A stretch of 64,000 nt of DNA from Cinnamomum chago (GCA_038049695.1 CP142456.1:71269422-71333421); one strand, 5' to 3'. Numbered from the stretch's first letter, positions 1 through 12,040 are shown. The notes: generated by a model from the letters alone, not told the origin. Numbers and translations: made by a program.

Positions 1-594
1 TCACATTTGTTTCTTCTCTTTTAATCATTTTTAGCAATATAAGTTGCACAATTCATAGGCATTCAATTACATGAAACAAACTCACTCTTGAGAAATCTAA
101 TTTTGACCACCTCCGCCCAAACGGAGCCTGTTGGTTAGAAAATTTTACATGGCCCAGTAAAACATACAAAACAGAGAGATCTCCCCCAGAATGTCAAAGA
201 CATTGTCATCAAAGCCATGTAAAATCAACAGTATAATCAGCATCTTAATGGAAACTGAAACAGGGGGCAAAAACAATGATAAAAAATCAATGTAATAGTA
301 CTTTCATCAGTACGCCCCTTACTACTCTCACAACATGAGGAATAAAACAGCTGTTGCACCACATATGATCATCAAATGATGTCCATATATAGCAGAAAAA
401 AATAAAAAAGGAACCAAATAATAGAGATACATATGATCAGAGACAAAACTCTTCCTCCTCAAGGAAACAATTACAGCCCTTCAGATGGGCTAACAAACCG
501 GCTTCTCCCAACTTCAAGCGTTACTAGATTGCGCAGATTTGTCTAAATACACTGGACCACAAGACTGAATTGAGTTCCACCACCATGGGGTCTC
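1..594 (-). other. 3' UTR and downstream flank of gene copy 1
   Basis: No open frame here looks like a gene. Read on the minus strand, roughly 440-590 matches the sequence just past the stop of gene copy 3 (about 49915-50010), so this is the shared 3' untranslated region of the family. The rest is AT-rich and unassigned. Confidence 0.6.
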
Positions 595-2223
595 TCATGA
601 ACAAAAGTAGCCCTCTCTCCTCCTTTGCCATTTCCTCTGCCCACCCTTTGCTTGGCAGTAGTCCCCTTGGAATTTTGAAGTATTGCCATTGTTATATCTG
701 GGTGCATATGGAGCTCCCCTTTCTTTCTTTTGATAACAATCAGCTCCAGTCCTCCAATTCCTATCGCCACAGTCCCATACATTAGGATTTTTATTTTCCT
801 CATCACTGTGAGCCCACCACCCTTTACTATCATCAGCAGTTCTATTGCAATTCCCACATCCAGGGCCCATTGTATTGTTAGCTTTCATAACAGCGTTATC
901 ATCAATATCACCCCACCCAGAAGGTATGATGGGTTGATTCCAAAGGGCAGAATCCAGAATCTCATGGTTGCAATCATCGTCACCCTGCTCAGAGACTGTA
1001 CGTTCTCCATTCAAAGCTGACAACAACCTAGGATCTACATACGCGTTCCAGTCGACATCTTCAATGTAGAGATCTGGATCAGGCAGAGAAGCATCGCAGG
1101 GAAGGCCACTAATCTTAGCACAGAACCTGGCCTTCGCATTCTGGGCCGCCTCTTTGACGGCTGAATCATTCCATTCAAGAATGTTTTGGAAGGAGGACTC
1201 AAATCTCTTTCTTTCACATATTTTCTTCCATGGGATTTTGGATACAGAAGTTGAAAGTCTCTTATCCCATGAAGGAGCTGTGGGCTGCCTTGACCACCCT
1301 GCAACCAACCAAAAAAGAAAACACCTGAGAATGAGAAATAATACAAAAAAAAATAAACCCCTAAACAAGACAAGTTCTCTTCCATGTAAAGACTCCTCCA
1401 TTCCATGAAAAACAAATAAACAACCCAAAAAAAATAAATTCTTCAATTCCAACAAAACCAAAATTCATCAAACCATGAAAACTAGATTCTTGCGGACACA
1501 GCACAATAACAAATCCGGCGGGGAAAGCCCAAAGTTGCATAAATTAAAAGTTGTGAAATCCTATAGAAACAACATAATTCACGATTCAAACATAATTTAG
1601 GACGATCTTGCAAACCAACCCCATAAGAACACCCTTGTTAAATACATACACTCATGATCTAGTGTGTATAGTTTAACGATCGACTTCAGATAGATGTAAA
1701 TTGTAATGCTACAAAGCTGCTGCTGATGATAGCAATTCAATTAGAGAATAAGAAAAAAAATCACAAGATTTCAACAACAGTTTCATTCTTGATTTTATAT
1801 GTGAACCCAAGAAGCAATTCTTGGTTTGATAAATATAGAAGAAAGCCGTAACAAGAAATCCTCCTTATATTATAGAAAAAAAATGAAAAAGAAGAAGTGA
1901 AGAACACCATCAACGGAAATCCTTTTCTACAATTCAAAGATCCTCATAGTTACTGACAAGCTAAAGATTCCAATCAAACGCTAGAACAACAATCAATAAT
2001 CCAGAAACAAAACCAAATTTAGAAAACAAAGCATAGAGAGAAAACAGAAGTTCTTCTACACATTACGAACCCATTATCAAGCCAAGAGAAAACTTACTAA
2101 GTATGCAACAAAAGCAAGAAAATCTTGAATACCTGAAGGTGGGTTCTTGTATTTCGATCCCAAGTTCATCCAGCGAGATTCTTGTTGAAAATTATCCCTC
2201 TGGTATCTTCTCCAACTGGCCAT
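595..2223 (-). CDS. Two-exon plant-specific gene of unknown function, copy 1 (264 aa)
   Basis: Exon 1 is 2223-2133 (91 nt), starting at the ATG on 2223-2221 and ending before a GT donor at 2132-2131. Exon 2 is 1298-595, after an acceptor reading GGTTGCAG. The exons total 795 nt, exactly 265 codons with the stop. The 834-nt intron is in phase 1 and restores a Gly-Trp-Ser-Arg-Gln-Pro junction shared with the other copies. The protein is Trp-rich and acidic in the middle, with conserved blocks such as WNDSA, INGLPCD, SLPDPD and NQPIIPSGWGD, and a Gly/Asn/Arg-rich tail. I see no signal peptide, membrane segment or catalytic motif. From memory it resembles an uncharacterised land-plant family (Arabidopsis At4g10970/At4g23910 type), but I cannot confirm that. 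It is the longest intact version at the C-terminus and a candidate functional gene, head to head with copy 2. Confidence 0.8.
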
Positions 2224-2452
2224 GCTTCTTGAAAGCACAAAACAAAACGCAGTATATATACAATTTCCGGGGGACTGAAAAGAGATGGTTTCTCCTTCTG
2301 AAGAAGAGATCAGACAGAAGTAGACTCAATTCCCACTTATTAACATCAAAATCCAGAACAGGTTTATATCTTTTTCATTAAGCAATCGAGTTTAAATGCA
2401 AGTTTTGAAGCGGGAGAGAAATACTACTAAACAAGAGAGGGACGGTATGATG

Positions 2453-2460
2453 TATTTATA
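2453..2460 (-). promoter_or_regulatory. TATA box of gene copy 1
   Basis: The minus strand reads TATAAATA, 230 nt upstream of the ATG. Copy 2 has the same motif about 200 nt upstream of its ATG, and copies 3 and 4 have a TTATATTTA at a similar distance. The copies therefore share promoters and arose by DNA duplication, not by retroposition. Confidence 0.65.
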
Positions 2461-2469
2461 GAAAGAGGT

Positions 2470-4067
2470 CTCTTCTAACGGTCAAATATGTTGAAGTAAT
2501 CCTTTCAAGAACACCAATCCTATGACCCGACCCACGATGACCCGCATCACGCACTTTACCACGGGTCGGATAAACCCATATAATTTGTATCCAAATATAA
2601 ATTTATTAACAATCCTCTAAGACTTTCGATATTTAGTGACACATCCTCGCATTTTCATTTTAATACCTTCCATATATACTTCCAAAATCAATAGTCTTAA
2701 CAATAATGGGCAACCACGGATTTTTTTCTTTAATAAAATTGTTAGCTTTCTCCTTGTATTCATTAAACAAAAATGAGTATGATATTATTTCTCTTTCAAT
2801 AACTCTCTCTTACACATGAAGCCTAATAATGTATTTTGAAATTTTTACGAATCTAAGGGTGGGTTGAGCATGTATCAGGTCAAACATAACCAACTACGAC
2901 ACATACAAAATAAATGTAATATAGTAAATGTCAACGTTACGAGCTTTAGACAAAAATAAGTCTAAGCCTTTTGAGTTATACATGTAAGGGTAAGGAATTG
3001 GCAAAAGCATCATTTCACTCTAAGAACTTAAGGTGGTTGCATGACTATTGATTTTAGGGACAATATATTAATTCAAATAAAAATAAAACATGGATGTATC
3101 ACTTAATACTGAAACTATATGGCCTATTTGCAAATCATAGAAACCTTGGGACCGTTTAGTAAATTTACTTGTATAAAAGGAGGAACATTGGAAATTAACC
3201 GTTATTTAAAAGTATAGTTGACTTTTTTGTTAAATGAAAATGTTGTTTGGATAGTTGTGGTAATTGTAATTGAGCTTTACTTTATTGTGTTTGGATATTT
3301 TTACTGAGATAAAGTAAAAAATGAAAAGTGGAGAAATGTAAATTCTCATAAATACTGATAGATACCCATAGAATTTTTGCAGGCATTTCATGTATGCCTA
3401 ACGTGAGACTTTGATTCTAGTAGCTAGGGCGTTGACCAAAGTTTTTTCATTACTTGGTTATCTTGGTTTTTTATTTGCAAAACTTTAAATTTTTGTAAAA
3501 TATTGTACAAACTAAACTATTTTTTTTCTCATACATATTAACGTACACCGCTGGAGTAAGACAGCCTCAACCACATTTTTTTTTATGCTTTTAAAAAGAA
3601 AGGCGATTCTTAGGATCATTATTTTTTTTTTAAATGCAATTTCTGGCCACATCTACCTTGTCGTGTTTCCAATAATGTGCTCAATTAGATGGTAGGCCCA
3701 CTGCTGTTTCTCTAAAATCTTACGTTATATTCCAGGAGGATATTAGGTTCATCTTAAATGGTCTGAATTATCTCTAAGTAGGCCCTATGAGGGAGCTTCC
3801 ATCATATGTTAGCCAGTTCCCTAGCTTGCAAGTGTTAATCACATTTTTTTGGAAGACATTAAAATTTCTTTTAGAAGATGGAATTAATCACGTTTCTGTC
3901 GCTTAATTGAAAGGTGGGATCCACTTATATTGAAATGAAATTTTAGGATATGACATTGGAGGGAATGACTTTCATTTTGAGCTATTCGGAATATCATTAC
4001 ATGGGCTATGATGGAGTTAGGAAGAGAATTGTCTTCATCACTACCGATCCAAAGCTGAGAGAGATGA
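2470..4067. other. Intergenic AT-rich DNA with a diverged repeat shared with 46.6-47.1 and 54.1-56.5 kb
   Basis: No gene is visible. About 2640-3130 shares recognisable blocks with the DNA upstream of copies 3 and 4, in plus orientation: the 'taataccttccatat' block, and the 'cttaaggtggttg' stretch followed by a run resembling 'aaataaaacatgg'. It is probably the old upstream flank of copy 2, displaced by the hAT nest. 3130-4067 shows nothing further. Confidence 0.45.
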
Positions 4068-6746
4068 AGTAATGGTAGGGATTTCAATGGGTCCCCGATT
4101 CTCCGATTACCCAGAGGTTCCGACCCGTTAAAAGCCGGGTCTGGATCCTTATTTAGGCCCCGATAAGTAATGGGTCCGGGTTCGGTTCCACTTTGGTTTA
4201 AACCCGAAATCCGACATATTACCTCAATTTTCAAAAATCTCTCCTAAAAATTATATATATTTTAAATACTTTTACACCCCAACCCAAATTAATCTTCATT
4301 AGTACTAATTAATGAGGATTTAACTTAATTAATTATGCTTAGTTGTTAATCATCGAAATTAGTACCCATTAGTCTTTTTAGACTGAGTCAAGTGAGTCTT
4401 GAAATTTGGATAGGTGAGTGGTGTAGAGTTGACTCACTTGGGTAGAGTCAATGACTTTTTCGTAATTATAGATTTTCGCATTTTGCATCATTTTTACGAC
4501 ATCTGGGCGTCATCGCGTGTATCTCGTTGAGCACGTTGATTTTCGTATTCAGCTTTACTTCATTTGATCACTTGTTGAAGAAGTGGGCCATCGTTTGACT
4601 TAAATGGAAATACACAAATGTAGTGGACTATTGTGCAAAATTCACATCCTTATCACTTTAAAACAACTCAACCCCATTTCACTCCATTTGGTTGGTGCAT
4701 GTTGACTGTGGAGAGAGTGAGAGAACCCCCTTCCTCTCTTTTTCCTTTCAATTTCTCTTCCTTTCTCGAAGCACTTTAGTATTTGTACAAGTGAAGACAA
4801 GTGTGGAGGTCTTCTTCTTCATCTTCTTCGTCTTATTCATCATCTTCATCTCTTGTTTCTAAGAACCCATTTCTTCTCCAACTCCAAATTCGGATTCCTT
4901 GTTAAGGTAAGAATCAAACCCATCCTTAGTGATATTTTTGAGTTGAAATGGAGTCAAGAGACTCTTGAGTAGTCTTTCATAGCATTCATTACATTCTTCT
5001 TATTTGGGTATTTGTGTCTAGGGTTGAATATTTGGAGGTTTTGGGTTCTTAATGCCAAGAGTGTAGAAGAGGTGTTGGAAAACTACATTGAGGCAAGTAT
5101 ATGCATAATATGAATTTACATTCTTGTTAATTTCATTGATTCAATGAAACTTTTACTCCATTACTCTTAGTGTTTAACAAATGTAAGGTTGGGCTCTCTT
5201 TATGTATTTAAATTTATGAAATGATTATATGTTGGAAATGGGAGCAAGGAGGCTCCATTTTTAAAGGTTTAATGTGAGAAGAAGTGTGGAAATGGAGGGA
5301 AGAGAGAGAGCTTCAGATTTGGCAAACTGAACCATTCAGAAATAGTGCCGCAGGCCAGGCGGTCACCTGGTGGTTAGCCGCGTGACCCTTGGTGGCTAGC
5401 CGAACTTCACGGTTGCATTTCCAATAATTGACATTTCTGTCAGGAAACCGCGGTCACCAGGCGGTTACTTGGCGGCTAGCCGACTATTCTACAGGCGGCT
5501 AATAGCCAGGCCACCGCCAGCTGACCAACCTCCCAGAATTTCTAATTTTTTTTTATTTCAAAAGCCCTCTGAGAGCCATGAATTGATACCCTAACCTCTT
5601 AGTTGCCTAATTGAAACCCTAGGAACTTGAGTAGCCCTAAAAGTCAGGACTTTATCACCATGCCATGGATATTAATTTAATGAACATTTTATTAAAATGT
5701 GACACTAAGTAAAAGTTCCTTAAATGTATGTCGAATTGGATGGTGAGGAAACAATAGAGGATTAGACTAGATTGGCTAGTAAATTTCTTGATTCCTTAAA
5801 TTATTGCAGTTCATATTGAATTACACTTTCATTTTGTATATCAATCATAATTAATAGATTTATTGTATCATCAATATCCTTTGAGGTCTAATTACTCCAT
5901 TTCTTCTGTAATTCTTCAAGTATTGTATATCGATTCAGTATTTATTGGAAATGTGGATTGAGTAAGTATACTGCGATATACGTATTGCATTGATTTTGAT
6001 TATAGACAGTTTGAAATACAAACTCACTCGAATCCACCTATATTTTGATTATTTTGATTCAATTAAGTCGGCACTACTTAACTTCGACCTTGTGATACCC
6101 GACGGGGTTTGAACTTGGTTTAATTTATTAGAGATTACTGCAGTAAGTCGTCTGGAGTACCGGAACTCCAGAACCGGATAGCCAGTTAGCCTTTGGCCGA
6201 GCAACTGGTGACATCCCAACTAGATTTGCTCTCTTTGAGAGGATGAGCTTCAAGTAGTAGCCAAATTAGTATGTTTTCTTATTAATTGATTCACCAGCAT
6301 AATTATTCGATTTTTGCACAATTTGCGTAGTTGATACTTATCATTGATATCTACTGACCCACTTATCTTAAATTCAATTTGCAACATTATGTGAGCTCTT
6401 ATTTTGCCTATACTTGCTAAATCATCGTATTGAGATACTACATTTGGTGTCACAAACGCAGATGCAGCTTCCGGTACTGAAGAGGTCTTGGAGGGAGAGG
6501 AGGTTACCCAAGAGGTACCTCCAAGATTAGAAGAGTGGCCAGAACAAGGGTCAGCTTAGATTCTACTCCCTCGGAATGCGTGCTATATTTTGAAGATATC
6601 ATAGTTCGTGTGACTAGCCATTTTTGTGTGGTCACACGTAATTCTTTTAAATATACTTTTGGTAGTGGATGTATAGGGTTCTTTCATTGATCCCTCTTTT
6701 GTAACCTAATGTTTATACTTGTATAATTCTTTTGTATCAAACTTAA

Positions 6747-7595
6747 TGGGACGTTTGTTTTTTTCATTTACATATGTAATTGAATCACATGGGTAATGGA
6801 TACACAAAAATCATGTTTGTTTGGTGTGATTTTGATTCACATGTGTAAAATAGTTGTGTAAATGGTGTGAAAGATGGCCCTTTTTGTGCATTGCATTTTC
6901 ACACCTCAAGAGGTGTGAAACACTTTCACACTGCACTGTTACCAGGCGGAGTGCTACAGTGCCTCACTGAGCAGTCCGCCTTTTATTTATTTTTTATTTT
7001 TTTGGGCCCCACTTGTAACATCCGGACCATTCATTCTCTTAAGAAGCTCAAACACGGCCATGTATCCAATTTTCAACCGTTGATGCATGGAGGTTGAGAT
7101 ATGATCAACATAATCACAGCCGTTGGATTAATCTATTGTTACTAACATATAGCAGTCCGCCTTTTATGATTTTTTTATTTTTCTGGGACCCACCTGTAAA
7201 ATCAGGACCGTTCATATTCGTCAGAAGCTCAACCACGGCCATGTGTCCAATTTTCAACCATTGATGATGCATGGAGGTTGAGATATCATCAAACAATATA
7301 CAACCTATTGTTACTAACATACCCAGTCCGCCTTCTATGATTTTTTTAATGTTCTGGGCCCCACCTGTAAAATCAGGACCGTTCATATTCTTCAGAAGCT
7401 CAAACACGGTCATGTGTCCAATTTTCAACCATTGATGTTGCCTGGATGTTGAGATATCATCAAACAATCTACAACTTATTCATAGATTCACATGTGAAAT
7501 GTTATGCTAGTAACAAACAGTGGAATTTGATCCACATGTGAGTCATTTACATATGCAACACATGTGAATCACTTTCACACGAAACAAACGACCCC
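6747..7595. mobile_element. Tourist-like (PIF/Harbinger) MITE, 849 bp
   Basis: The terminal inverted repeats are GGGACGTTTGTTT on the left and GGGTCGTTTGTTTC on the right (reverse complement). TAA is duplicated at 6744-6746 and 7596-7598, the typical 3-bp PIF/Harbinger target duplication. The related LTR end at 50547-50905 lacks this block, with its sequence continuing across the site, which confirms an insertion. There is no transposase. CACATGTG-rich stretches lie near both ends. Confidence 0.8.
6972..7486. repeat. Three tandem imperfect copies (about 165-181 bp) inside the MITE
   Basis: Units start at 6972, 7153 and 7324, each opening CAGTCCGCCTT. Each continues with a pyrimidine run, a GGGCCCCAC- or GGGACCCAC-like block, 'tcaaccrttgatg' and 'ggttgagatat'. 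The units interrupt an otherwise MITE-like body. Confidence 0.8.
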
Positions 7596-8230
7596 TAAAT
7601 GTTCAACTGAACTGAATGGGAAATGATACCTTCTGTAAATGAATTACGATTTCCGCTATATTTAAATGTCATTCGTTTGTGTTAGTGAGCTAGACTCACA
7701 TGTGGAATAGTCGATTTTTCTATCCTTCGTGTGTTGTATTTGGCTCGAGACAGGTACAACATTCGAGAATATGTGTGTCACACCTCGGGGATTACCCTAG
7801 GCCAGGGTGATTTTGGGACCGGGATGTGACAAATATCATTATCTATCTAGACCCAGACCTGGATCCAAACCCGTCCTATATATGGTTCCGGTTCCGGTTT
7901 CGGAGCAAATAAATGGTTCCGAAAAGGTTTCGGGTCCGGATCCGGTTCCACCTTCTCCTTAACGGTTCCATTTCTGGGTCCACCATGGACCCGGACCGGA
8001 ACCGACCCGTTTACAACCCTAAATAATGGTAGGTGAAGGGGGGAGGAAAGTAGAATCATCTTGTATGTTTCTTTATTTTTTTATACCAAATCCCAAACTA
8101 TTTTCTTGCAACTTTTTTTTCCCCTTCAATCCCAAATCCTTTGCCCCTGCAGCTTGTTTTCTTCTTTAATCCCAAATCCTTTCCCCACCACTGGTCCTTC
8201 TTCCTCACCTTCCTCTTTCTCATTCCTCAT

Positions 8231-8231
8231 C

Positions 8232-8262
<31 letters not shown>
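8231..8262. repeat. (CT)n microsatellite
   Basis: An uninterrupted CT dinucleotide run lies about 350 bp upstream of the TATA box of copy 2. Such runs are common in plant 5' regions. Confidence 0.9.
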
Positions 8263-8266
<4 letters not shown>

Positions 8267-8605
8267 CCGAGGAAGGAGAGCAATCTTGTCTAGTTTTGTC
8301 TTTCAAGCAAATAGCATCGGATTTACAAACAAAGACAAAAAGCAAATAGCATCGGAGGATACTTTCCAGTAACTTGAAAGGGAAGTTATTACTTTCTAAG
8401 ACCTTTTCTACTTCACTGCTTCAATGTCACAGCCAAAGATTGGATTATTAGAAAGTTAATGTACGGGCTCCACTACCCTTTCCCATCAAGTAAAAAATAT
8501 CAAACACGCCGGGTTTAGAAAACCGATTCTTGATACTCAAGTATGTTTTCCCACTGGAATCTTGCCACTCAAGTTCCTATTAGGACAATCAGACACTGTT
8601 CTCTC

Positions 8606-8613
8606 TATAAATA
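8606..8613 (+). promoter_or_regulatory. TATA box of gene copy 2
   Basis: TATAAATA lies 203 nt upstream of the ATG at 8809 and corresponds to the copy 1 TATA box. Confidence 0.65.
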
Positions 8614-8933
8614 ACATCTAGCTGTTTCCTCTCATGTAGCAGCATCCCTCCTCCATAACTTGATTACTTCTCACTCAAAGTAGAACCCAGGTTGAGCTAG
8701 CATCCGTTTCTAGTTCTTGTATTGATTTTGTTTCCTAGATCTCTTCTTCTACTAAGAAACAAGTCTCTTTTCTATCTCCCTCCAGTTTGTTTCTCCTTTC
8801 AGAAAAATATGGGCAATTGGAGACGAGACCACAGAGAGAATTTTCATCAAGAATGGCACCCGATAACTTCGGAATCCAAATACATGAAGCCACCTTCAGG
8901 TATTCAAGATTCAGTTGTTCTAGTTCCTTACTT

Positions 8934-9143
8934 TTTTTTTTTTTTTTTTTTTTTTGATAACATGGAACCCGCCGACCCTCCTTTGGGAGATCATTGGTAA
9001 ACCCACGGATACATAGAACCACCCACAAGCCCTATGTATCGGGTAAGGCCTTAAAGATTCGAAGGCAGGACCTCTAGGTTAAAACTGGACTTCCTAACCA
9101 CACAAACATTTTAAGTGTGGGTACATTTTAAGTATGGGTACAT
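8934..9143 (-). mobile_element. SINE in intron 1 of copy 2
   Basis: About 210 bp with a poly(T) run on the plus strand at its left edge (a poly(A) tail on the minus strand), flanked by a perfect 16-bp duplication TTCTAGTTCCTTACTT at 8918-8933 and 9144-9159. A pol III B-box-like GCCTTCGAATC lies on the minus strand near 9056-9066, and an A-box-like stretch (GTGTGGTTAGG) near 9094-9104. The 5' end carries a doubled 'ttaagtrtgggtacatt' unit. Confidence 0.8.
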
Positions 9144-10041
9144 TTCTAGTTCCTTACTTGTAAATTGGGTTTTGACATATTAGTCTAAAATTCAGATGAC
9201 TTTTGTGCCCCGGTTAACTTGACTTTGGTCCAAAACTGATAAATCCCATAATATCATAGGATTCAGGTAGATTTTCAACTTTTAACATTTGGATCTCATT
9301 ATATCATGGGTTTTAAAACTCCTATGATATCATGGGATCAAAGGCAAAACAGAAAAAATTAAAGTATACCGGAGCCAAAATTGGTGATTGGGTGTTTAAG
9401 GGGTATTAAAATGTCAAATCTCCATTTTTGTATTGTTTATTTGTTTTTCATCAGATGTAGGAAGTTTATTTGTTTTTCATCAGATGTAGGAAGTTTTACA
9501 TGGAAGAAGACTTGTCTCTAGGGCCTTTTTTTTCCTCCTTTTGTCATCATTTCTCATTCTCAGAAGTTTTCTTTTTGTTGGTTGCAGGGTGGTCGGGGCA
9601 ACCCAGTGTTCCTTCATGGGAGAAGAGATTCTGCACTTCTGTATGCAAAACCCCGTGTAAGAAAATCTGTGAAAGCAAGATATTTCTGTCCTCTTACCAA
9701 AAAGTTATGGAGTGGAACGATTCAGCCGGCCAAGAGGCACTCCAGACCAGGTTCTGGGCTGAGATTAATGGCCTTCCCTCTTATGTTCCTCTGCCTGACC
9801 CAGATCGTTACATTGATGTTATCGACTGGAGCACCATCCATAGATCCTAAACAGTTGTCAGCTTTGGATGGAGAACGTACAGTCTCTAAGCACGATGAGG
9901 ATGATAGAGAACGTCAGATTCAGTATTCTGCTCTTTGGAATCAACCTATCATACCCACCGGATGGGGTGATGATATATATGACACTCCTCTCATCAAACC
10001 TAGCAGTACAAAGATCCCAATGGGCCCTAGATGTGAGAATT

Positions 10042-10258
10042 TTTATTTTTTTTTCTAACGGAGGGTTTCCAATCCTTTGGACTGGACTATTCCCTCCGGG
10101 CCCATAGAGAAGCTGGGTAAAACTCTTATGGTGGTAGCACAAGTGGACTCAACCTTCGGTTCCTGAAGAGAGGGGAACTGAGAGTCGATACCAGGACCTC
10201 TAGATCCGGAAGAGAGAGGAACCGTGGTCCTGACCACTCGGCCAACCCCTTGGGGTTA
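10042..10258 (-). mobile_element. SINE inserted in exon 2 of copy 2
   Basis: The 217-bp element is flanked by the perfect 13-bp duplication AGATGTGAGAATT (10029-10041 and 10259-10271). On the minus strand it has an A box TGGCCGAGTGGT (10244-10233) and a B box GGTATCGACTC (10192-10182), and ends in an A-rich tail. The head resembles a Leu/Ser-type tRNA. It belongs to a different family from the intronic SINE. Confidence 0.88.
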
Positions 10259-10495
10259 AGATGTGAGAATTACAATATTAATGAATAAGGGGTCACTGCG
10301 GTGAGGAAAGTAAAGTTGTATAAGCTGATTTATGGGACAATGATATGAAGTTTGCAATAAAAATTATAATAATATAATAATAGTAATGATACATGGGGGA
10401 GTGGTGCTATGGAAAATAGAGTAGCAGTGAATAATACATGGAACAATGGAAATGGTGAAAATAGCAATGTGACTAGGGGTCAAACTGTTGCAGAG

Positions 10496-11309
10496 CAAAC
10501 TCAACCTATTCATATAGGTTGAAGAGGATTTTTTCCTCAAATCTCAAAATGATTCTTCTTCCTCCTCTTTTAATTGCTGAAGTAGGTTGCACGAAACAAC
10601 CCTAAAACTCAGCTTAGCCATTGAGATAAGGCTTGAGATTTAATATGGGCCATTGACTCAGACCAGAAAAAAGTCTAAATTGCCCTTAAGTACAAATGGG
10701 CTACATAACACAAATGAAGATGAAAATCAAAAGAAGTAAAAGACACCATAATGGGCCAGGCACATATATACTACTCTCCCCTTCCATAAGTCTTTTCCAG
10801 GATACAAAATCCTTAGTAAAAATTTTGAATGTTCTTATTGATGTTTATTTTACTTGATCGAATCATTAGATGCTTTAACTAGAGTATTTGCAATGTCCGT
10901 CTGCAAACTTTGACCATCTATCGGTCATCTTCAAAGATGAAGTCAAGAAAGGGATTTCAATGAACAAATCCTCTTGTGAAATCACTGGAATAATTGATTT
11001 TTTTTTTTGATGAGCAACTTGGCAGTTCTAGAATATTTGGCATTATGATAAGATTCATCAGCTGATCATTCTCCTCCTCAAGCAAATCTTAGACTTCAAC
11101 TTCCACTTTTCCATCATTTGCCTATTCTAACTTTTGATCACTTGTTCACATGTTTCATTCAATTGTGTCTTGTGATCTTCTGATTCTTCACTCCCCTTTT
11201 CAATGCCTTTGATCAAGGTTTGTAAAGCTTTTGGCACATTCATGATCTATGTTTCCCTCTTTTGCATCGTTTTTTTACTCCCTGTGCCGATATTTTCCAT
11301 CTTGAGACT
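10496..11309. other. Intergenic region, no gene seen
   Basis: AT-rich sequence without a supported open frame, RNA gene or repeat I can assign. It is the left flank of element A; 22612-22864 is the matching right flank. Confidence 0.5.
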
Positions 11310-11314
11310 AAAGC

Positions 11315-11986
11315 TGTGTGGTGTCATTTCGTGATTACGGATTTGTGTGAGACCGCTCCTCAAGTTCCAGGATTATCCCCGGTCTCGGTGTTGAGCCAGC
11401 TCGGTGGAAGCGCCAGTTCGGGGAAGCGCGGGGTCCGTCTCGGTGGTCGTGCCTGTGGGTGTCCACCCCGGTCTCGGTCTTAACTTGATCTCGGTCCCCT
11501 GTCATTCAGCCATAAATGCAACCATAAAATGCGCTGCCATGACGGTGGACGGCAGACTGACAAGTAGAGTGGGCGCCGGGCCTAGATAAGTGGCATGCCT
11601 TAGCTCAGGGTCACATCTACAGGCATAGGGGATGGCCCGACGGGACATTCCCTTTTTACCTACCCCCACTCAGGAGAGAAAGTACGTGCTGATAGGACTT
11701 TCCCCTCTCCCTAAGGGTCCACTCCAATAAGACTCCCACGTCTATATAGTACATGGAGTAAAACAACAGGAATTAAGCAATAAGCCTGACCCATATTTCT
11801 TCTTCTTGATTCTCTTCTCAGTTGCCAAGCTAACTTAGCCATCGGAGTGCCCTCGGCTACCCACAACCAGGGGTTCTGACCTTTGTTCTTCTTTTCAGGT
11901 CACCGTAGGTTGATCCTTCCCCAGAATCATCAAATTAAGAGGTTAATCCTCTCCAAAACCAAGTCTGTAATTTTTAGGCACATACA
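11315..11986 (+). repeat. 5' LTR of element A
   Basis: Starts TGTGTGGTGTCATTTC and ends GGCACATACA. The TATA box TATATAG is at 11743-11749. It pairs with 21950-22606; the length difference is mostly a short extra block near 11400. Confidence 0.93.
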
Positions 11987-11988
11987 GT

Positions 11989-12006
11989 TGGCGCCGTCTG
12001 TGGGGA
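11989..12006 (+). promoter_or_regulatory. Primer-binding site of element A
   Basis: TGGCGCCGTCTGTGGGGA begins two bases after the LTR. Its first nine bases match the complement of the plant tRNA-Asp 3' end. The rest matches less well, so the tRNA assignment is tentative. Elements B (23537) and C (57861) have variants. Confidence 0.7.
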
Positions 12007-12040
12007 CATGATCTCTACCAAAACCAAACCTGCAAAAGTC

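Larger units (their letters stand above)
4270..7831 (+). mobile_element. Solo LTR of a gypsy (chromovirus/Tekay-like) element, interrupted by a MITE
   Basis: About 2.7 kb of non-coding DNA, excluding the MITE, lies inside the hAT element. It ends GGGATGTGACA at 7831, followed by AATAT; AATAC precedes 4270, giving a 4/5 match to a 5-bp target duplication. A reverse-complement copy of its 3' end lies at 50547-50905, which shows it is a dispersed LTR. No internal coding region is present. The GC-rich block at 5345-5530 repeats GGTCACC and GGCTAGCCG motifs. The left boundary is inferred, since a TG start is not preserved. Confidence 0.55.
4076..8021. mobile_element. hAT-like DNA transposon, non-autonomous, split by nested insertions
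   Basis: The left end begins TAGGGATTTCAATGGGTCC. The right end, reverse complemented, begins TAGGGTTGTAAACGGGTC, so the ends are imperfect terminal inverted repeats of hAT type. They are flanked by 8-bp direct repeats, AGTAATGG (4068-4075) and AATAATGG (8022-8029), matching at 7 of 8 positions; 8 bp is the hAT duplication length. The arms (4080-4215 and 7845-8015) are made of GGTTCCGG- and GGGTCC-type motifs. No transposase is present. The element is interrupted by the LTR remnant at 4270-7831. Confidence 0.7.
8809..10495 (+). pseudogene. Gene copy 2: pseudogene with frameshift and SINE insertion
   Basis: Exon 1 (8809-8899, 91 nt) is intact from ATG to a GT donor. Exon 2 starts at 9588 after GGTTGCAG, and its start keeps the family block (WSGQPS, WNDSAG, INGLPS, PLPDPD). 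Near 9831-9836 one extra base relative to copy 3 shifts the frame, giving TAA at 9848-9850. The family reading continues in the next frame (LSALDGERTVS, NQPIIPTGWGD) until a SINE interrupts it at 10042-10258. Family-like sequence resumes at 10259 with further stops and fades near 10495. There is also a 9-bp deletion near WNDSAGQEA relative to copy 3. The second exon cannot encode the family protein. The exon 1 and promoter region look preserved, so a transcript is still possible. Confidence 0.85.

Noticed and set aside
543-1020. Small frames on both strands overlapping gene copy 1
   Set aside because: They are shadows of exon 2; the spliced model explains the conserved protein.
10182-10244. 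Possible tRNA gene with A and B boxes on the minus strand
   Set aside because: The sequence continues into an A-rich tail and is flanked by a 13-bp target duplication, so it is a SINE head and not a tRNA gene.
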